DNA of 64,000 bases, taken from Tetranychus cinnabarinus (lineage: Eukaryota; Arthropoda; Arachnida; Trombidiformes; Tetranychidae). Positions 24,182-38,641 of this stretch are shown piece after piece. A program made the translations under genes and the position numbers. The DNA lies in assembly GCA_022266195.1 (NCBI GenBank), contig WHVY01000005.1, positions 7,750,001-7,814,000 of the forward strand, given 5' to 3'. Below the pieces are notes generated by a model, which saw only the letters and a list, made by a program, of their open reading frames with translations, was not told where the DNA came from and did no database searches. Each line of letters opens with the position of its first letter. The stretch's first letter is position 1.

Positions 24182-27100
24182 TAATACAAATTCATTATTA
24201 AAAGTTAATTTTCTTATCAGAAAAATTGATTAGTTACATTTTAAATTGATTTATCCAGACCCGGACTTCTGTTACTTCTCAGCGTGAGTGTCAAACCAAC
24301 TTGAATGTAACTCCTGGTAAGTAGATATCAATGGTGATGATATGCTATTGATATAAGGCACTAGAAGTTGCCGTCTGAGTTTCACTAATGCCCTTATCTA
24401 GTCTCGTTTCTGTGATCATTTGTCCCCGATTTTGTATTATTAATAATATTTATTAATAAAAACTTTTCTTGAACATTTCAGACAAGACATTCGTGGACAT
24501 TGGAATTGGCTTTTAGCAATTTCGGTCAATTTAAATCAAAATTTTCCATCAATGATAATATAATAATTGTTTGATATCGATATTGATGCTGTGAAAAATG
24601 TTAATAGCCAAGCAAGATGAAATATTTATCTTTGTTCAGTTTAATTAAACATTTCAGCCAGGAATGAAGCCGCATGATAATTAGAGCCAAGTTTAGCTAG
24701 AAATGTAAAAAGTGACAAAAAAGCGAAAAACAAAAGCATGGCAATTACTGAAAGGTTCATCTTTTAATTGAGCCGGTAAACCTTGAAAAAGATTGAGACA
24801 ATTGACTATGAATTTGGGTTTACATTCATTTGGTTACCCAAAAAACTCATTCCGAATTCGGTACTCCCTCAATTCCACCCTCGACCCTGTCAAACGAACC
24901 ATCAATTATATGGAATTTTGCCATTTTTTGTCTCAACTTATAATTAAAATGAATTTATTTTCCTACCTGTTTCCAAATGCGAGACCTGAAAAGAGATTGC
25001 TTTTGCAAACTAATGCAATTTACCTCTGAACCTAAAAAAACTAAAGCTTCAACAGATGAACAAAAAAACAAGTTATTCAAATGTATTGATTTGTTAACAT
25101 AACCGGATATAATTTTTCATCTAATTAAACATAACTTTAAACAACTCAACGGTAAGTCAAATTTAAACACATGAAACGGACTTGAATTCATATTTCATGT
25201 TGAATGGAAAAAAATGGTCAAAAAAGAAATGAGAAAAAAGTTAATTTAAATTATTTAATTTATTCTCAATTTACTGTAATGATCGATTTTTCAAACTTGA
25301 TTTCTGTCCATTTCTCATCAACAACCAGTTGACCATCGAAAGGAACGAAAGTCTTTTTAATTTCAACTTTTCCAATGTTAATCAAATTACCAATTGGCTA
25401 ATTGCAATGAATCAGTCTAACAAGTGAAACAAAATCAATGATTAAAGCAACCTGATTAACCAAACATGGTTAACCTGAATTGAGTTTATTCAGTTTCTTT
25501 AATCAATTAGCAGGTTAAAGTTGAAAGTTTGTTCAATTGATTTGCTGATTAACTCTGAGAGACACTTTGAATGGGAAACAAAAGTTTGATATGAAAGTGG
25601 AAGCTTTGTGGTTATGAATATTAATTTAATGAGGAAAACAATTTAATTAGAAGCAAACTAATTGTTCCTTGCAATTGGAGTGAACATTTGATTGAGTCGA
25701 TATTTTGTCATCAAAACATAATCACTATCTATTTAATTAAACATTCATTGACTCTCTTTTGCTGTTAATTTTGTAACCAAGGAAACTGATTCTTTCCATT
25801 CAACTTTTACAGTTAATATTGTTATTTGTTGTTCATTATCAAATGTATGATTCAGTTTGATTAACTAAGTTAATAAAATAAATTGATTAATGGTTGAGTC
25901 CAATTAAAGGGACAACCTCATTTTATGGTTGAAAAGATTTTCAACTTTTGCTTCTTTACTCGCGTTTTCAGGTTCACTTTTATATTCACCATTTTTATTG
26001 CGATTCCATCATTTTCAAGTTAATTAGTGTGAACATTGAAAATATTATCAAAATTTTATTATTTCATTATCATTCGACAATCACCGTTTCTCACCTTTAA
26101 AATTAACGCAACCAAATAATTTATCAAATGTTTAAGTGCAAAGTGTTACTATAGCAACTTGGAGTGATACAGGGAATTGAACAATTATTAAGTGAAAAGT
26201 ACTAGCATTTTATAATCTGATTTTTACTCTCAATCGATAATTGAGTTTGTCTCCATTAACTTGACCAACACAATTAGCCACTTCTTTTCAAGCTTCATTC
26301 CTTTACCAATAACCTCAGAGTATCCTGATTTCAGACTCAATGCTCTTCTAGGTTGCTTTTGATCACGCAATCAGTTTAACTCTCAATGTGATCAATTTAA
26401 TTATCAGGTTAAGTAACAAATGATTATTTGTCATATGAAATTTTTATTACAATCAAGTCAACTTTAGTTGCCAAAGGAATCGTAAAAGTAGCCGATGATT
26501 CAAGTTGTAGCTTGAAATTTGGTTTGATTGAGCAAAGCAGCCGATTCACCTTGTGGATACTCGTTGCCATCGTAAACATTTCAAGTCTTATTCGTATTAT
26601 TACTTCAAACTGATTTTTATTCATGCTTTTATTTTATCTATTAAATTGAATTCAATTAATCTTGTTTATTTGTTTAATGGCAAGAGTCAGCCGAAAGCAA
26701 CGCAAGTTGATCCGTTTACTATTGATTTTGAACAAGTACAAGACCAAACAACATCTAAAATTGAACCTCCAAATCCGGTGTAACTTAAACCACATTTTAA
26801 ACCATTAAGCTTGTTCAAAAAGGCTCCAAAATACATTATAGATTGCTATCGAAAAATACACAAACTTTATTTGTTGATCTTTGTTGTTTCAAAATTGGTA
26901 AAACACACTTGGATTGTGAACGACCGAATGAAAAAATCCTTCAAAGTCAAACTGCTTTCTCTTTATATTTCTTGTGGATTCATTTCACTCGATCTATTGG
27001 CTGTGATTTGGTCACTCACGCTAGCTCCAACGTCTTAAGCTTAACCACTTGTGAATGTCTTGAGCTTAACCAACCTGTGACTATTATTGTGGTCAGTAAA

Positions 27101-30100
27101 GCTGACTGCTAACAAGAGTTGTAAGACTTTGTTAGCTTGACTGAAGCCAATTACGCACGAAAGGTAAACTTTAGCTAGTCATCGTCCAGACTAATAGAGA
27201 TGTTTCACTATTGAGTCTGCAAGTCAGTGAAATAATGACTACCTTGACAGTAGATGATGTTACAAGAGTTTCTTTAAGTGTAAAAAGTGATACAAACAGT
27301 TGGTTTAGAAAGGCAATTCAGAAGCATCATGGTCATTAATGGAACAATTGATCAACAATCGAGTTTCATCTCAACAATTATTGGACAATTGAATAGGAAG
27401 TTTAGCAAGACAAAAAAATGATTGACTTGATAAAGAGGTAAAAGAAACTAAATGAAGCCATTGATACATTAATGATGATAATCAACCATTATCTTGTGAT
27501 TATTTCATTTCAATTCAATCCTTTAACTTCCTTAATCTATTCAAATACCGAAGACAGACGAAGCCTTGTTTTTATTAATACAAAAAGGCCTCAAGTTGAT
27601 GCACTAACGCGTCAATTGTGAATGCAACAATTAGCAATGAAAGCTAATAAAGTTAAATGAACAATCAGTTAATCCAGTGAGCCAACAATTTGATGGCAGC
27701 TTTCATCTTTTGTAACAAAGGATGAATTTAAATGTAAATTGAAATGGTTTGTTTAAAAGTCAAAATAGCGACACAATTGATTGTAATAACAATCATTATG
27801 ATAATAACAAGGTGAACCCATGAAAATAGCCGCAGGTCAAGATTGGCCTTTCCGCTCTTCCTCTCCTCTGGTGTCCACATTGATTATCATAATTAGATCA
27901 ACATGAGGTCAACAAGAGATGAAGATTTCAGGGAAAAACAAATGATAATAACGGATAATAGTTGGTCTTGTTAGTTATCATTTAGAATAATATTGTAAAA
28001 GAAAAAACATTTTCTGTCTCAGAATAGGCCAATTGGTTGAGATTTTACGATAAAACGGAAATGATTTGCTTCAGTTATCTTGATATTGATACAAAAATTG
28101 ATTCAATTTTAATGGAAAATGTTTTTTAGCCAAAAAATGGAAAAAAATTCTCTAATTATTTTCGTTTTCATGAATAAATAGCTTGGAAATTTGGATTTAC
28201 CTTTTACTCTTGCAATAACATTGTTTCACTGTTAATGAATATTTCAATTAATCAGTTATTAATAATGTTAATTGACTCATTATGAAATTGATGGAACAAG
28301 AAAAATGTATTGAATAATTGTTATTCATTAACTTTTTTTGATTAACATTTTTTTTCTTCCCTTTTTTTATCCTTTGTTAATATAACCTGAAATCAATTAA
28401 CAAATCAACTCACGTCACATTGAACCGTAAATTAGATTACCCTTCATCTAATCAAAAACCAATTAACTTAATCGAGAAATTTAATTAATGGTGAAACAAG
28501 AGAGAAACAAGTTGAAATGATAATAATGTCGAAAAAAAGACACAAAAAGAGTTTTCATTAAAATGATAATTCTGTAATTATATTGATCAATCATGAAAAA
28601 GGAAAGAAAATCATTTCTTCTCTCGATCCACAATCAACAGACAATCAAATTTCATGAAAAATGAAATCATACAAAATCTTATTCTCATGAAGCAAAAAAT
28701 CTCACATTTCATCATTTCATCAAAAACTGACTTTGCTCTTGAGCAGGGATTTATAGGAAAGGAACCACACAAATAGAGTTAAATTGAAAGTTGAAAGGAG
28801 AACAAAAAAGGTTAACAATTGATAGTTGGTGGCAAATGATATATCAATAACAATGTAAGGAAAGATGAAAGGTGAAGGAGGAGAGAAAAGGTAAAATTGG
28901 CATTAAAAGGTGGAGTTAAGGGCTTTTGATAAACTTGGTAATAATCATTTTCCTTCTTCTTTTTTTCTATTTTTTTCTCTTTTTGATTGGAACCAAATAA
29001 GATTGTCAAATATTTTTGACAGCCTTTTAGAGGAGGTCCAGGTGGGAGTGAAGGTAATCATTGAACATTAACTGGTAACAAGGTAAACGCTAGGAAGCAA
29101 CAGTAGCAATCAAATGTGGACAAAGTCTCAACAAAAAACACAACAAAGTCAATGATATTATCATCATTGTTATTATCAATATTATTTTTTGCATCTTTTC
29201 TCTTCTTCGCTCTCTGTGAGTTTCCATTTGATCCACCCTTGTTATTAACTGCTTTTTTCTGGTCAAATCTGTGAGGTCAAGTAATAGCCTGTTTTGTAAC
29301 CAATTGATTGTCTTTCATTAAAAACTATTTCTCATTCAATTTCATCCGCTTAATACGAATCCAGTAGAAAAAAGGAAAAAAAAGTTTACTCACTTTTTGT
29401 TTCACTCTTGACAAGCTATCATTTTCACGGTAACCATTATAATTGATTCCTATCAATTGAGTTGATTACCTTGATTATCTCTTCTCTCTTTACCTTTCTG
29501 TCTTCTCTCTTCTTCTTCTTCTTCTCTTCATTTTCATCTTTGCTGGTAAAACTCATCTCCAAGGTAAAAAAGGTAAAGAAGCTGTTAACTATAAATAACA
29601 AAATACGTTTTGACTCAAATTACTGGTCATTTTGAGGTTTAACAATAGACTTAAATAATGGCGTTTACTGTTGACCCTCCACGATGTGATGTTGTCCACT
29701 TCACAGTCTGGATGATTATCAAGATGATTATCATGATTATCATTTTAATGATGACAATGATATACTTTAAGCCTTAATCATTCCATGCCAGGTTAACAAG
29801 CAGCAACAATGAAAAAAAGGTCAAATTATTCAAAATGGAAAACAGTTTTTTTAAAGCAAAATTTCATTTTCTGGTAAAAAATTGAATTTCAGTTTATAAA
29901 ACTTGGGTTAATCACATTAATTGACTCATAAAGGTAACCAAATGTGTGCTTGTGCTAAAAGAGCTCAATTTGTGTTGTAATTATTAGCAATTACGAGTTA
30001 ATCAAAAGAAGATGTTGGGTTAGCGTGAAGCTCAATTGTTTCATTTAAGGTTGATAAATTATTTACAATCTTGACTGATTAAATGAACAAGTTGGCACCT

Positions 30101-30770
30101 TGAACGAGGTGGAGTCGAAAAGGTTTACTCCCATTGCCAGGTAACTCCACCTCAATGTAGAGAAAAAAGTTGAGCAAAGAAAATGAATAGCAACTGAATT
30201 AATTTAATTGTTGTTGGCTGCGAAAAATGTATTTAACTAAATGATATTTGCAATGAATTTCTTCTTCTTTTAAGCAACAATCAAGATGATGATAATGATT
30301 GAGTCAATTTGATTGAGAAAAGAGAGAAAAAAGAATGAAAAGGGAAGAAAGAGAAGAAAGTAAGATGAAGATAAAGAGGTGGGCAGGTAAAGGTAGACGT
30401 TGAGGAGGAGATTGAATTAGTTGTTGGTTTAGTCGTTTGAGTGAGTTTCTCTCATTTCTCTTGAATCTCTTTAATCATCATTAGTCCACTTGATGAGAAT
30501 CATGTTCAACATTGAAATCATCTTTTAAACTGCAATCATTCAATGTAAATTGAATAAAAAATTTAAATTCTGACCTTGACTTTGTTCACCTTTCGAGTTT
30601 CATTCGATCATTTTGTTTTGTTATTTATTTTTTTTACTCGTTTCTTCCTCTTCTTTTCACACTTTTCAACTTGTTTGTTTTCTCGATCAACATTGGCGGT
30701 TACAAATCTCAATCCGTTTACCCTTCAAAAGGGTATTTACTCACCTTTGGATTTACCTTTGAATGAAAAG

Positions 30771-33201
30771 ATGCCCGGTTATAGGTACAGTTCATCACCC
30801 AATTGTGATATAACTCACCATGTTCATCTGAATGGTCATCATGGACATCATCTAACACTCAACAAGACAACTCGTTCTCGTGATTTCACCATTGCTCATC
30901 TTGTACTTAATGAAGGCAACAACAGAGACGATTCAATTAAAGGTAAAAGTTGTCTCGATTCATCCAATAATAACCATTTAAAGAATCTATCTTCACCCGA
31001 TTCTGATGAGGAACCTGAAGTTAAATCGTTAAACAATCATCATTCCAATAATCATCTGAGTTCAGCTCATCTCAATTCCCTCAACCAACATCATTATCAT
31101 TTGTTAAATCACAACTATCTTCGATTATCAAGTGATTCTAAATGCAATAATTTAACAGAAAATAATAATCGCTCCAACACCAATGGTAACCATTCAACGG
31201 ATAAACTTAATGATTCACTTTCGTCCAATGTTAATCAACGGCTATTAGGTGACAATTGTGATTCCAGTGATCAGGGTCAAAGTGAATCAATGAATGAAGA
31301 TAAACTGAATGGTGATGATTATGATGATCTTGATGATAACATGGACCGAATGGAAGATACAAGTGATTTAATTAACTGTTCAAACGGATACTTTCCCAAG
31401 CGAAAACAGCGTCGTTATCGAACCACATTTACTTCATTCCAATTGGAAGAACTGGAAAAGTCTTTTTCAAAATCTCATTATCCAGATGTATTCACCAGAG
31501 AAGAGCTTGCAGGTAAAATTGGTTTAACCGAAGCTCGTGTTCAGGTAATTCAACTTGCCCTTTAATCCAAATTTTCCTAACAAATTAATCTTAATCTAGT
31601 CAAGGTTTAGTGTTGATCCATAAATTGAAATGTTTATAGACTTGAAATAACTTATTGTTGGTTACCTTGGATTTACAGTCAATTTGAAAATGCAAATCAC
31701 TTTCGATAATTAGTTTAACTCGCTTTTGTTGAACACTTGCAATTTGTTTCAATTGTTGCTACAAATAATTTGCTTAATTGCGATTGGTAAAGTCACTTAA
31801 TTCACTTTGCTTTAGTTGTGTTGACACTTTTCAAGGATTTACCAATAATGCTAATCTTTTGTTGATCTATAAACACGGGAATAAACGTTGTAATAAACAT
31901 TGCTTTAAGCGTTTAAACTTTGAAAAGTTGACAATGGATTACAGGATTAACAAATTAAATCCATTTTTGACTATTTGTACATGAGCTGAATAGGATTAAC
32001 ATATCAACACTTGATTTTGAGCTTTTTGGCTTTTCTAGATTAGTTAGGATTCGGTCAAGTTAATCTTTTGAACCCAATTAATGCGACCTTTTCTCGATTC
32101 CATTATCAGGTTTGGTTTCAAAATCGTCGAGCCAAGCACAGGAAACAAGATAAATCTCCAAATGGACCTGGACTTGACCCTAATCCAGGTCCAGTTTACA
32201 ACAACATTGGACTTTACCATGGTTCACCCAATAACCATCCACCAACCCTATTACCGAGTCGAGTTAACATGGGCACTGGACCTTCTGCTCAAAACGGAAT
32301 CTCACCATTACCCAATGGACTTTCAGGTCAACCCAATCCAACAGGTTCAGTGGGTTTAAATAGTTTACCAGGTTTAAGTGCTGGTGATACACTGAATAAT
32401 CCCTTCTTGACCAACTTCTTTAATCATCTTCATCCTGAAACCAAAGGTTCCTCACCTTATCCATCAATACCCTTAACCCTGGCCAGTTCACCCAACGGAC
32501 TGCCTGGATTTGCTGGTTTCCCTTCAGCTGCTGCGGCCGCAGCAGCCGCTGGAACTTATCAGTCATTGTTCAACAGTCGCCTCGCAGCTTCCAGTTTCAA
32601 CACTTTACTAGCCAATTCTCACCTTACAGGAGCCAATAATCCAGCCTCATTCCAAAACTTACTAGCCACATTATCATCCATCTATGGAACCAATCATCCA
32701 AATCTTCATTCTTATCCCTCATCACATTTACCTTCATCTCATCTTCAACACCATCCTCACCCTCACCAACCATCTCAACAGCCTCAACCTCAACAAGCCT
32801 CATCCTGTTCATCATCAACTTCATCATCATCTTCACACTCTCATCCCAATCTACCTCCATCACCAACCATATCAGTTACTGACGATTCACCGGACAAAGC
32901 GCCATCACCACCACCGAGAAAGTCCTCATCGCCACCAGTGAATAGTGCAAGTACCAATGGGAACAGCAATGAATCAACCCACAGCAACAACAAAGAGCCT
33001 AACCAGTCAACCAACGGAACACCTTTGTGCCTTGTAACTAAAGAGTTTGGTGAGAAAAAGTTTCACGAGAAAAGTTCAAATGAAACATTTCGCTCATCAA
33101 GTATAGCGGTGTTAAGAGCAAAAGCTCGTGAACATGAGATAACTTTAAGAAGAGAAACTGATGTCAAAGAAGAAGATGAAGAAGAAGACGAAGATAAATG
33201 A
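30771..33201 (+). CDS. aristaless/ARX-type paired-like homeobox transcription factor
   Basis: Two exons, 30771-31544 and 32110-33201, give 621 residues. The first ATG of the open frame is 30771 (MPGYRYSSS); the open frame extends upstream without an ATG. An eh1-like Groucho-binding motif is at residues 39-45 (FTIAHLV). Asn/His/Ser-rich sequence and an acidic run (about 180-197) precede the homeodomain (residues 213-272, QRRYRTTF to VWFQNRRAKHRKQD). It has Gln at position 50, the DNA-specificity residue of this class, and is preceded by KRK as in ARX/aristaless. The intron falls between homeodomain residues 46 and 47, the classic paired-like position. Downstream are a short poly-Ala run (about 32527-32551), His/Pro/Gln-rich and Ser-rich tracts, and an OAR motif near the end (about 586-602, SSIAVLRAKAREHEI) with an acidic tail. 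Proteins of this type are nuclear regulators of appendage, head or neural patterning. Position 56 is His instead of the usual Trp/Phe. Which of aristaless, ARX or a lineage-specific paralogue it is cannot be settled by eye. Confidence 0.9.
31545..32109 (+). other. intron inside the homeobox
   Basis: 565 nt, donor CAG|GTAATT and acceptor TTATCAG|GTTTGG, phase 0, splitting VQ from VWFQNRR. Joining across it restores an uninterrupted homeodomain. Confidence 0.93.
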
Positions 33202-36200
33202 CAGAAGTGTTCCAATGCGAATAACAATCAATTCATTTGTAAAACAAAACATGATACACTTAAAGTGACCAACACTTATCATCATTCCAATTCATTTTCA
33301 TCTTTCGTTTCTTTTCTTTCATGGAAACTCATCTTTTCATGTTTCTGTATTTGGAGTTAATTCATCAACTGTAAGCTTAACCAATTTGTATCAACACTTA
33401 TTGCTACCTTAATGAAGATAGAAACACTTTGAAAGGCGAAAAATGAATAAATGGAAAAGAAAACAAATTCTGTATTAAAGTTGATCGGCATTATACTTGA
33501 CCGTTTCAAGGGTGTCCAGTAGACAATATTGTCCAGTTTAAATTTACTCGTCATACTCATATTTATAATATAAGTTAATAAAAAATGACTCAAAATGAAA
33601 CTTCTTTTTCTTTTCATTCGTTTCGTGAAACTTTGATTTTCCCATTTGATTATTTCATCCTCTTTGTCAGATTAATCATTGGAAATGATTGAATGGAAAT
33701 TTACTTTGCAATGTTTACATGAGATGATTATCGTTCGGAAAAGTTGAACAAATTGAGACAAATTAGATTGCAATAGTCGATATTAAGGTTGAATGGTTTT
33801 TTCTTCCTTCTATTCTTAATCACTTAATTTGAATTAGTCTGGTAAACTCAGTGTAAAGTTGGTCAAAATAGGAGATAATTTGTTCTCATCTTTTTTAACT
33901 TCTCAGTCTCAATCCAATTCTTGTTCATTGTTTCACCAAATTGTTTCAATTTTGCTCGTTTTTCTTTTTCTCTTCCTTCTCACTTCGTTGTTAATTTTTC
34001 GCTTCAAAACACACCAAGCTCACACATTTGATGAAACCAATCAAATTGTGAAATGGACGAAATTGAATAAGAGAAGAAAAAAGCGACGATTAAATGGAAA
34101 CTCGATGCACAAAGGCGAATCCAAGCCTAGTAAATGGAAGCAAAAAATGCTGATTGCTGATTAAACTGGTGATGAAATTGATGCTCTGATTGGTTTCACT
34201 ATTCAATCATTCTTTCATCACTAATTGGGTTAATCAGATGAACTAATTTAATCGAACAACAAAATCGTTTTTTTCAAAAGCTGTGACTTCTTATAAAGTA
34301 AATTGTCATTGCAAACATTCAAATTCATACTAAAATGAACCAGAAAAACTTGAGTCTAGTAAAGAGTTGAAATTACAATATTAAGTTTAAACATGAGAAG
34401 CAAATTTAAAAGCTATGAAATTAACCAGATTAATCCTGATCGAGTCTTTAAGTTAACGAATTTTCTTCTTGAAATATGCGCAAAACTATAGGATTGATTA
34501 ACATAATCAATTAGCTTGAAACTTAAACCACTTTAAGATGACCACAAGATGTGGAATCTCAATCTGAATTGTTTCATCTCTGGTCAATTTATTGCAAGTT
34601 TTAGGGCCTTCAATTAGAAAAGTGTTTGTATAATATTCTTATTGATCAGTCTTTGATCACATCTTGAGAATAGCTTCCTAATGATGAGCACAATTGTGAA
34701 ACTGAAGACTAATGCAAATAAACAATTATAGCTCAGCTCATCATGAAATTTTTTATCAATTTGCCGACATCTTTTTAGTGAAAGACTGTCGATTGACTGC
34801 AAATGTTAAAAACAATTCAAACGAAAACTTTTATTTTTTTCAAGTCTAGAGCTATTTACAGTTGATGAATCCAGTTTAACCCATTTAATTTGCCTGAAAA
34901 ATCGCTTTGTTGACCTTTCATTAATTTGATCTTAACTGAAATACTCTTCTTCAACCTCAACCTTTTTCACTTTGCATTAGTAGGATATTTTAGCCACGGC
35001 TTTGCAGTCAAATTAAGTGCGTTTCCATTCAAAATATGTTTATTAGTTGATCAAGTTCACTTTGACATTTCACGGATAAATTTTGCAAATTTATTCTAAA
35101 TTCAGTTCTTTTTCATGACTTAAAACTTAAAATTAGTATCCTCATTAGATTACACTAAGCTTTCAATATCCAACGAATTTAATCTCAAAATATTCTAATA
35201 TTAAGAAATGTGAAAGAATAAGATTTGAAATCCTTATTCCAATATACGCATATCATTATTGCACAAAGGAGTTTATTTGAGGATTTCGAGCTCGAATGTC
35301 GACAAGACCAATAAATTTTGTCCAAATAAAAGACTTATTTTGATCTTGAAGATTCAGAGATTTAACTAATTTATCAACGAAATCTCAAGTTTTGAGTCTT
35401 CTTAAAACGATTATGGTTCAGTCATATTAAGTTTCAAATTCATGAATTACTCACTTAATCGCAATCATAATTTCGATTAAAGTTCATTGAAGATAGATTA
35501 AAAACAATCACTCTCAATCGAGAAGTTGTTATGAAAACAAAATATGAAAATTGAAAGATTTGAATGGAATCGCAATTTAGCCAAAGGTTTGTATAAAATT
35601 GAATTCTAAGCTAAAACTCAATTTTCTTGTTCAATTTTGCTTTTTATCGCTAGTCAAGTTGAACATCGAACTTGAACTGCCCTGTAAAGAGTCATTAGAT
35701 TGAGTTATTAATTGGTTTTGAACACATTTTTGTTTCTTTTCTGTGCTATAATCAAAGGAAACTGTCGTGTTATTAATGGGCCGAACAGGCAAGCAACTAA
35801 CAACAGTAACAATGTAAATATATCATCTAATATCTTGAGGTTGCCTAAGGTTAAACCAGCCTGAGGCTAGTTTCTGTTGCAACTTATTCTTACCAATCTG
35901 GTTCAATCTCATTATTATTATTAAAAAAAGCAACTAGATACGGACATGGGTCAGTTTATTCAAATTAATTGAGCCCAGTCAAGTTTTTGGTGCAAAATTG
36001 GGAGGAACAGAAACACACACAAATTGATGAGAACTGATAACGAAGCGAAAGTTTAATAATCAAGTTAATGGCGCCTAAAACATTGTTAATGGTTGAACCT
36101 CTTCAAGTACACCTTGGTCCAAACACTCAACCAATTTAATTACCTTTTGCTTTCACCTTGTTTAGACAATCAAATGGACTGATCAAAAGTTAACCAAACT

Positions 36201-38540
36201 TGAACCGGATCGATGAAAGGTTGAATTGAAATTTTTGTTGACACAAAGTGAATCAGTTCATTGATAATCAATCAGATTCATGTTTGAAAATTGTTGATTG
36301 AATAGTAATCAAAGTTGAAATATTGAGTTGCAACAGAAATGAGCGTTTAATAAACATGATAAATTGAAAGCAACTGTGCAAAATCAATCAGTGATCTACC
36401 TTAATTAAGAAAAATATTGATTGAATAATGATTGAATAATTGATTGGTTTTAAAGTGCAAATTGACTAATGAATCGATTGCAAGCTGAAAACAAGTCAAA
36501 CTTTATTCCATTTCAAGTTATTAAAAGTTTATTATAATAGTTTGGGTCACTTCAATTAGCCTAACCTAAACATTCAACAATTTAGCCAGTTAATCAGTTG
36601 TTCAAGTTGATTAACTTAAATTCATCTAAATTGGTTGAGAAACACTTTTTCCAATTCCATTAATAGAAGCTGATTCATAATCATTATTAGGTGTGCACTT
36701 CAATCAGTTTTACATCGTTTACTTGTGTTTCCCGATTTCATCCGATGACGCTGATTGATTATCACAATTCAAACATCTTGAGTTACTTTTCATGTGTAAT
36801 TCAGTTCCTTTTCAAAATGCTAATCCAACTGTTAACGATTAACTTTCTATTGACCAATAAATTTTACTTGGTTCACAGTTTAAAGGCTTTAACCTCTGCT
36901 CTTCTCTATGAACAAGACTCGGCCCTTTTGTGGTTCCTCAACTTGCAAATTAATTTTCTGACCTTTTCTTTTGGCCTCACCAATAAACCCGATCATTTGT
37001 CAGGCTTAATATTCAACAATTGTTAGTCAATCGGTAAATTATGTGAACAGTCTTAATGTTTCATCTTCTCGTTTGAGGTTAATAGAAACGAAAAGATGAA
37101 CTTCTCTTTACCTTTCATTATCCCGATTAGCATGAGAGCCAATTTAGATTAAGTCATTAAGGGATAACAGTTGATGTGTTTTATGATTAAAGTGAAATTC
37201 ATTTCTTCATGGATTAACTGTGAGTCAATGTAATTAGAAAAGGTGAAGTCTTTACGAGTTTTTCAGGCTGATTTGTTGGTCCATTTGCATTTCATGCTTT
37301 TGTCCATTCACATTGGTACATCAAACGAAACTGTCGTCTCAATGAGTTTCAACCAAAAACCAAAATTCTGATCAACAAGTTTTTCTAAAACTTTTTTCGA
37401 TTAAAACAATGAAGCAAATCATTTGCTGAAAATAATGAAATTATTTCATCTAAACCTTTATGAGGTCGAATTGTAGTTTTTATAGTTTTGATCAATTTAT
37501 GTGAATGTCGATTCAATGCTTCAACTTGACTCACAAATCACACTTTAATGTTTACTTTTTTTGTTACATTGAATTCATTTTCTTGGAAGAATTGGATTGT
37601 ATTACAAGTTATTCATCAAAAATATCACTTTATTATGTTTATGAGAATCACAAGGTAACAAATTTTTGTACAGAAATACGATAATCTATGAGGGAATTAA
37701 ATTTATTTCAATCTTGTTTTCTTGTTGTTAATCATCTTGTTGATTCTTCAATCGTTGCCTTTATTGCCTTTCAGTTAAATTTGATTTACATTTGGTTTAA
37801 ACATTTTCACGTTTTTTTGACTTTGCTTGCTCATCCTTTTGCATGGCGATGAAACAAAAATGATAATTATAATAAAAAATATTAATAAGAAGGACAAATT
37901 ATCGGATAAAAGTTAATCACGCAATAATCGCAGGGAAAGCAAAGTGAACCTGAACTAGCCTTGAATATTCAACTGAATCTTGGCGCTTACTTAAAATGAT
38001 ATTGACCCAAGTTGATTGTCAATTACAGAATTGAATGAAAGAACAAGAAAAATGTCATAAAAGAAAAGTTTATCCAGAAAAAGAGTGGAAATAATGTTAC
38101 ATTTAATTCATTGAGCATTTGCTAATCACTCTCAAGATTGATTTAATTGCTTTAGCGATAAATTATGATTAAGCTTATTTACATTGATATTTAGTTACAA
38201 AGCATTTAATTAAATCTCAACGAAAATGAGTTTATTTTTCATCAGCTTAGCAGCATTTCAGACTCATTATTTGATTATCTTTCAACAGAAAATGTTTCGT
38301 CTTCAGTTTGATTCATTGCATTGTGTATGAAATAAAATTATCTTGTTTCTCATGCCATTCACATGCATTCAATCAAGTCTTGTTTTGAAATAATTAATGA
38401 ATGCTGAAAGCTTTGATTCGTATAAATTTTTCAAACTTTATTCAACATTCGATTATCTCTTCAAGTTATTTTGCTTTGAACAAAACAAACAAATTTACTT
38501 CGTCATTGAACATTAAGTTGTGCTGGAAACCAAAATATTA
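33202..38540. other. 3' UTR of the homeobox gene and AT-rich intergenic DNA
   Basis: No further exon recognised. Plus-strand frames at 33859-34164 and 36691-37026 start at non-ATG codons and have no domain. The remainder is TTGATT/AATCAA-rich. Confidence 0.5.
33446..33451 (+). terminator. candidate polyadenylation signal of the homeobox gene
   Basis: AATAAA about 245 bases after the stop codon. It is the first canonical hexamer that I noticed downstream; others follow. Confidence 0.35.
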
Positions 38541-38544
38541 ATAG
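38541..38544 (+). repeat. target site duplication, left (ATAG)
   Basis: Directly precedes the left LTR and matches 49913-49916. Four-base duplications are typical of gypsy/errantivirus integrases. Confidence 0.8.
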
Positions 38545-38550
38545 TGTGAG

Positions 38551-38572
38551 AAAACTGGTCTTAACCAGTTTT
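38551..38572 (+). promoter_or_regulatory. LTR hairpin 1
   Basis: AAAACTGGT and ACCAGTTTT form a perfect 9-bp stem with loop CTTA, six bases inside the LTR end. The same structure is at 49233-49254. Confidence 0.7.
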
Positions 38573-38586
38573 TTGTTTAGTAACTA

Positions 38587-38617
38587 CCTTTCCCTACCTC
38601 CAGTAGGTAGGGAAAGG
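38587..38617 (+). promoter_or_regulatory. LTR hairpin 2
   Basis: CCTTTCCCTACCT and AGGTAGGGAAAGG form a perfect 13-bp stem with a 5-base loop. Repeated at 49269-49299. Confidence 0.75.
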
Positions 38618-38641
38618 CCATTATTGGCGCAAATTTTGGAG

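Larger units (their letters stand above)
17602..30770. other. long stretch with no assignable gene; scattered coding-like fragments
   Basis: It is mostly AT-rich and non-coding. The texture around 18.2-21.3 kb is less repetitive than elsewhere and contains short exon-like pieces: 18794-18976, about 19365-19576, about 19826-19936 and about 20485-20555 (a charged, coiled-coil-like piece followed by GTAAT), all on the plus strand. Another coding-like patch is 26428-27112 (+), where three frames take turns, which looks decayed. A Lys/Glu-rich frame at 22000-22206 (+) is low complexity. None has a recognisable domain and I could not join them into one gene. Confidence 0.4.

Noticed and set aside
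32081..32941. Overlapping frames on both strands of homeobox exon 2
   Set aside because: Low-complexity His/Met/Leu strings created by the CAT/CCA-rich codons of the real frame.
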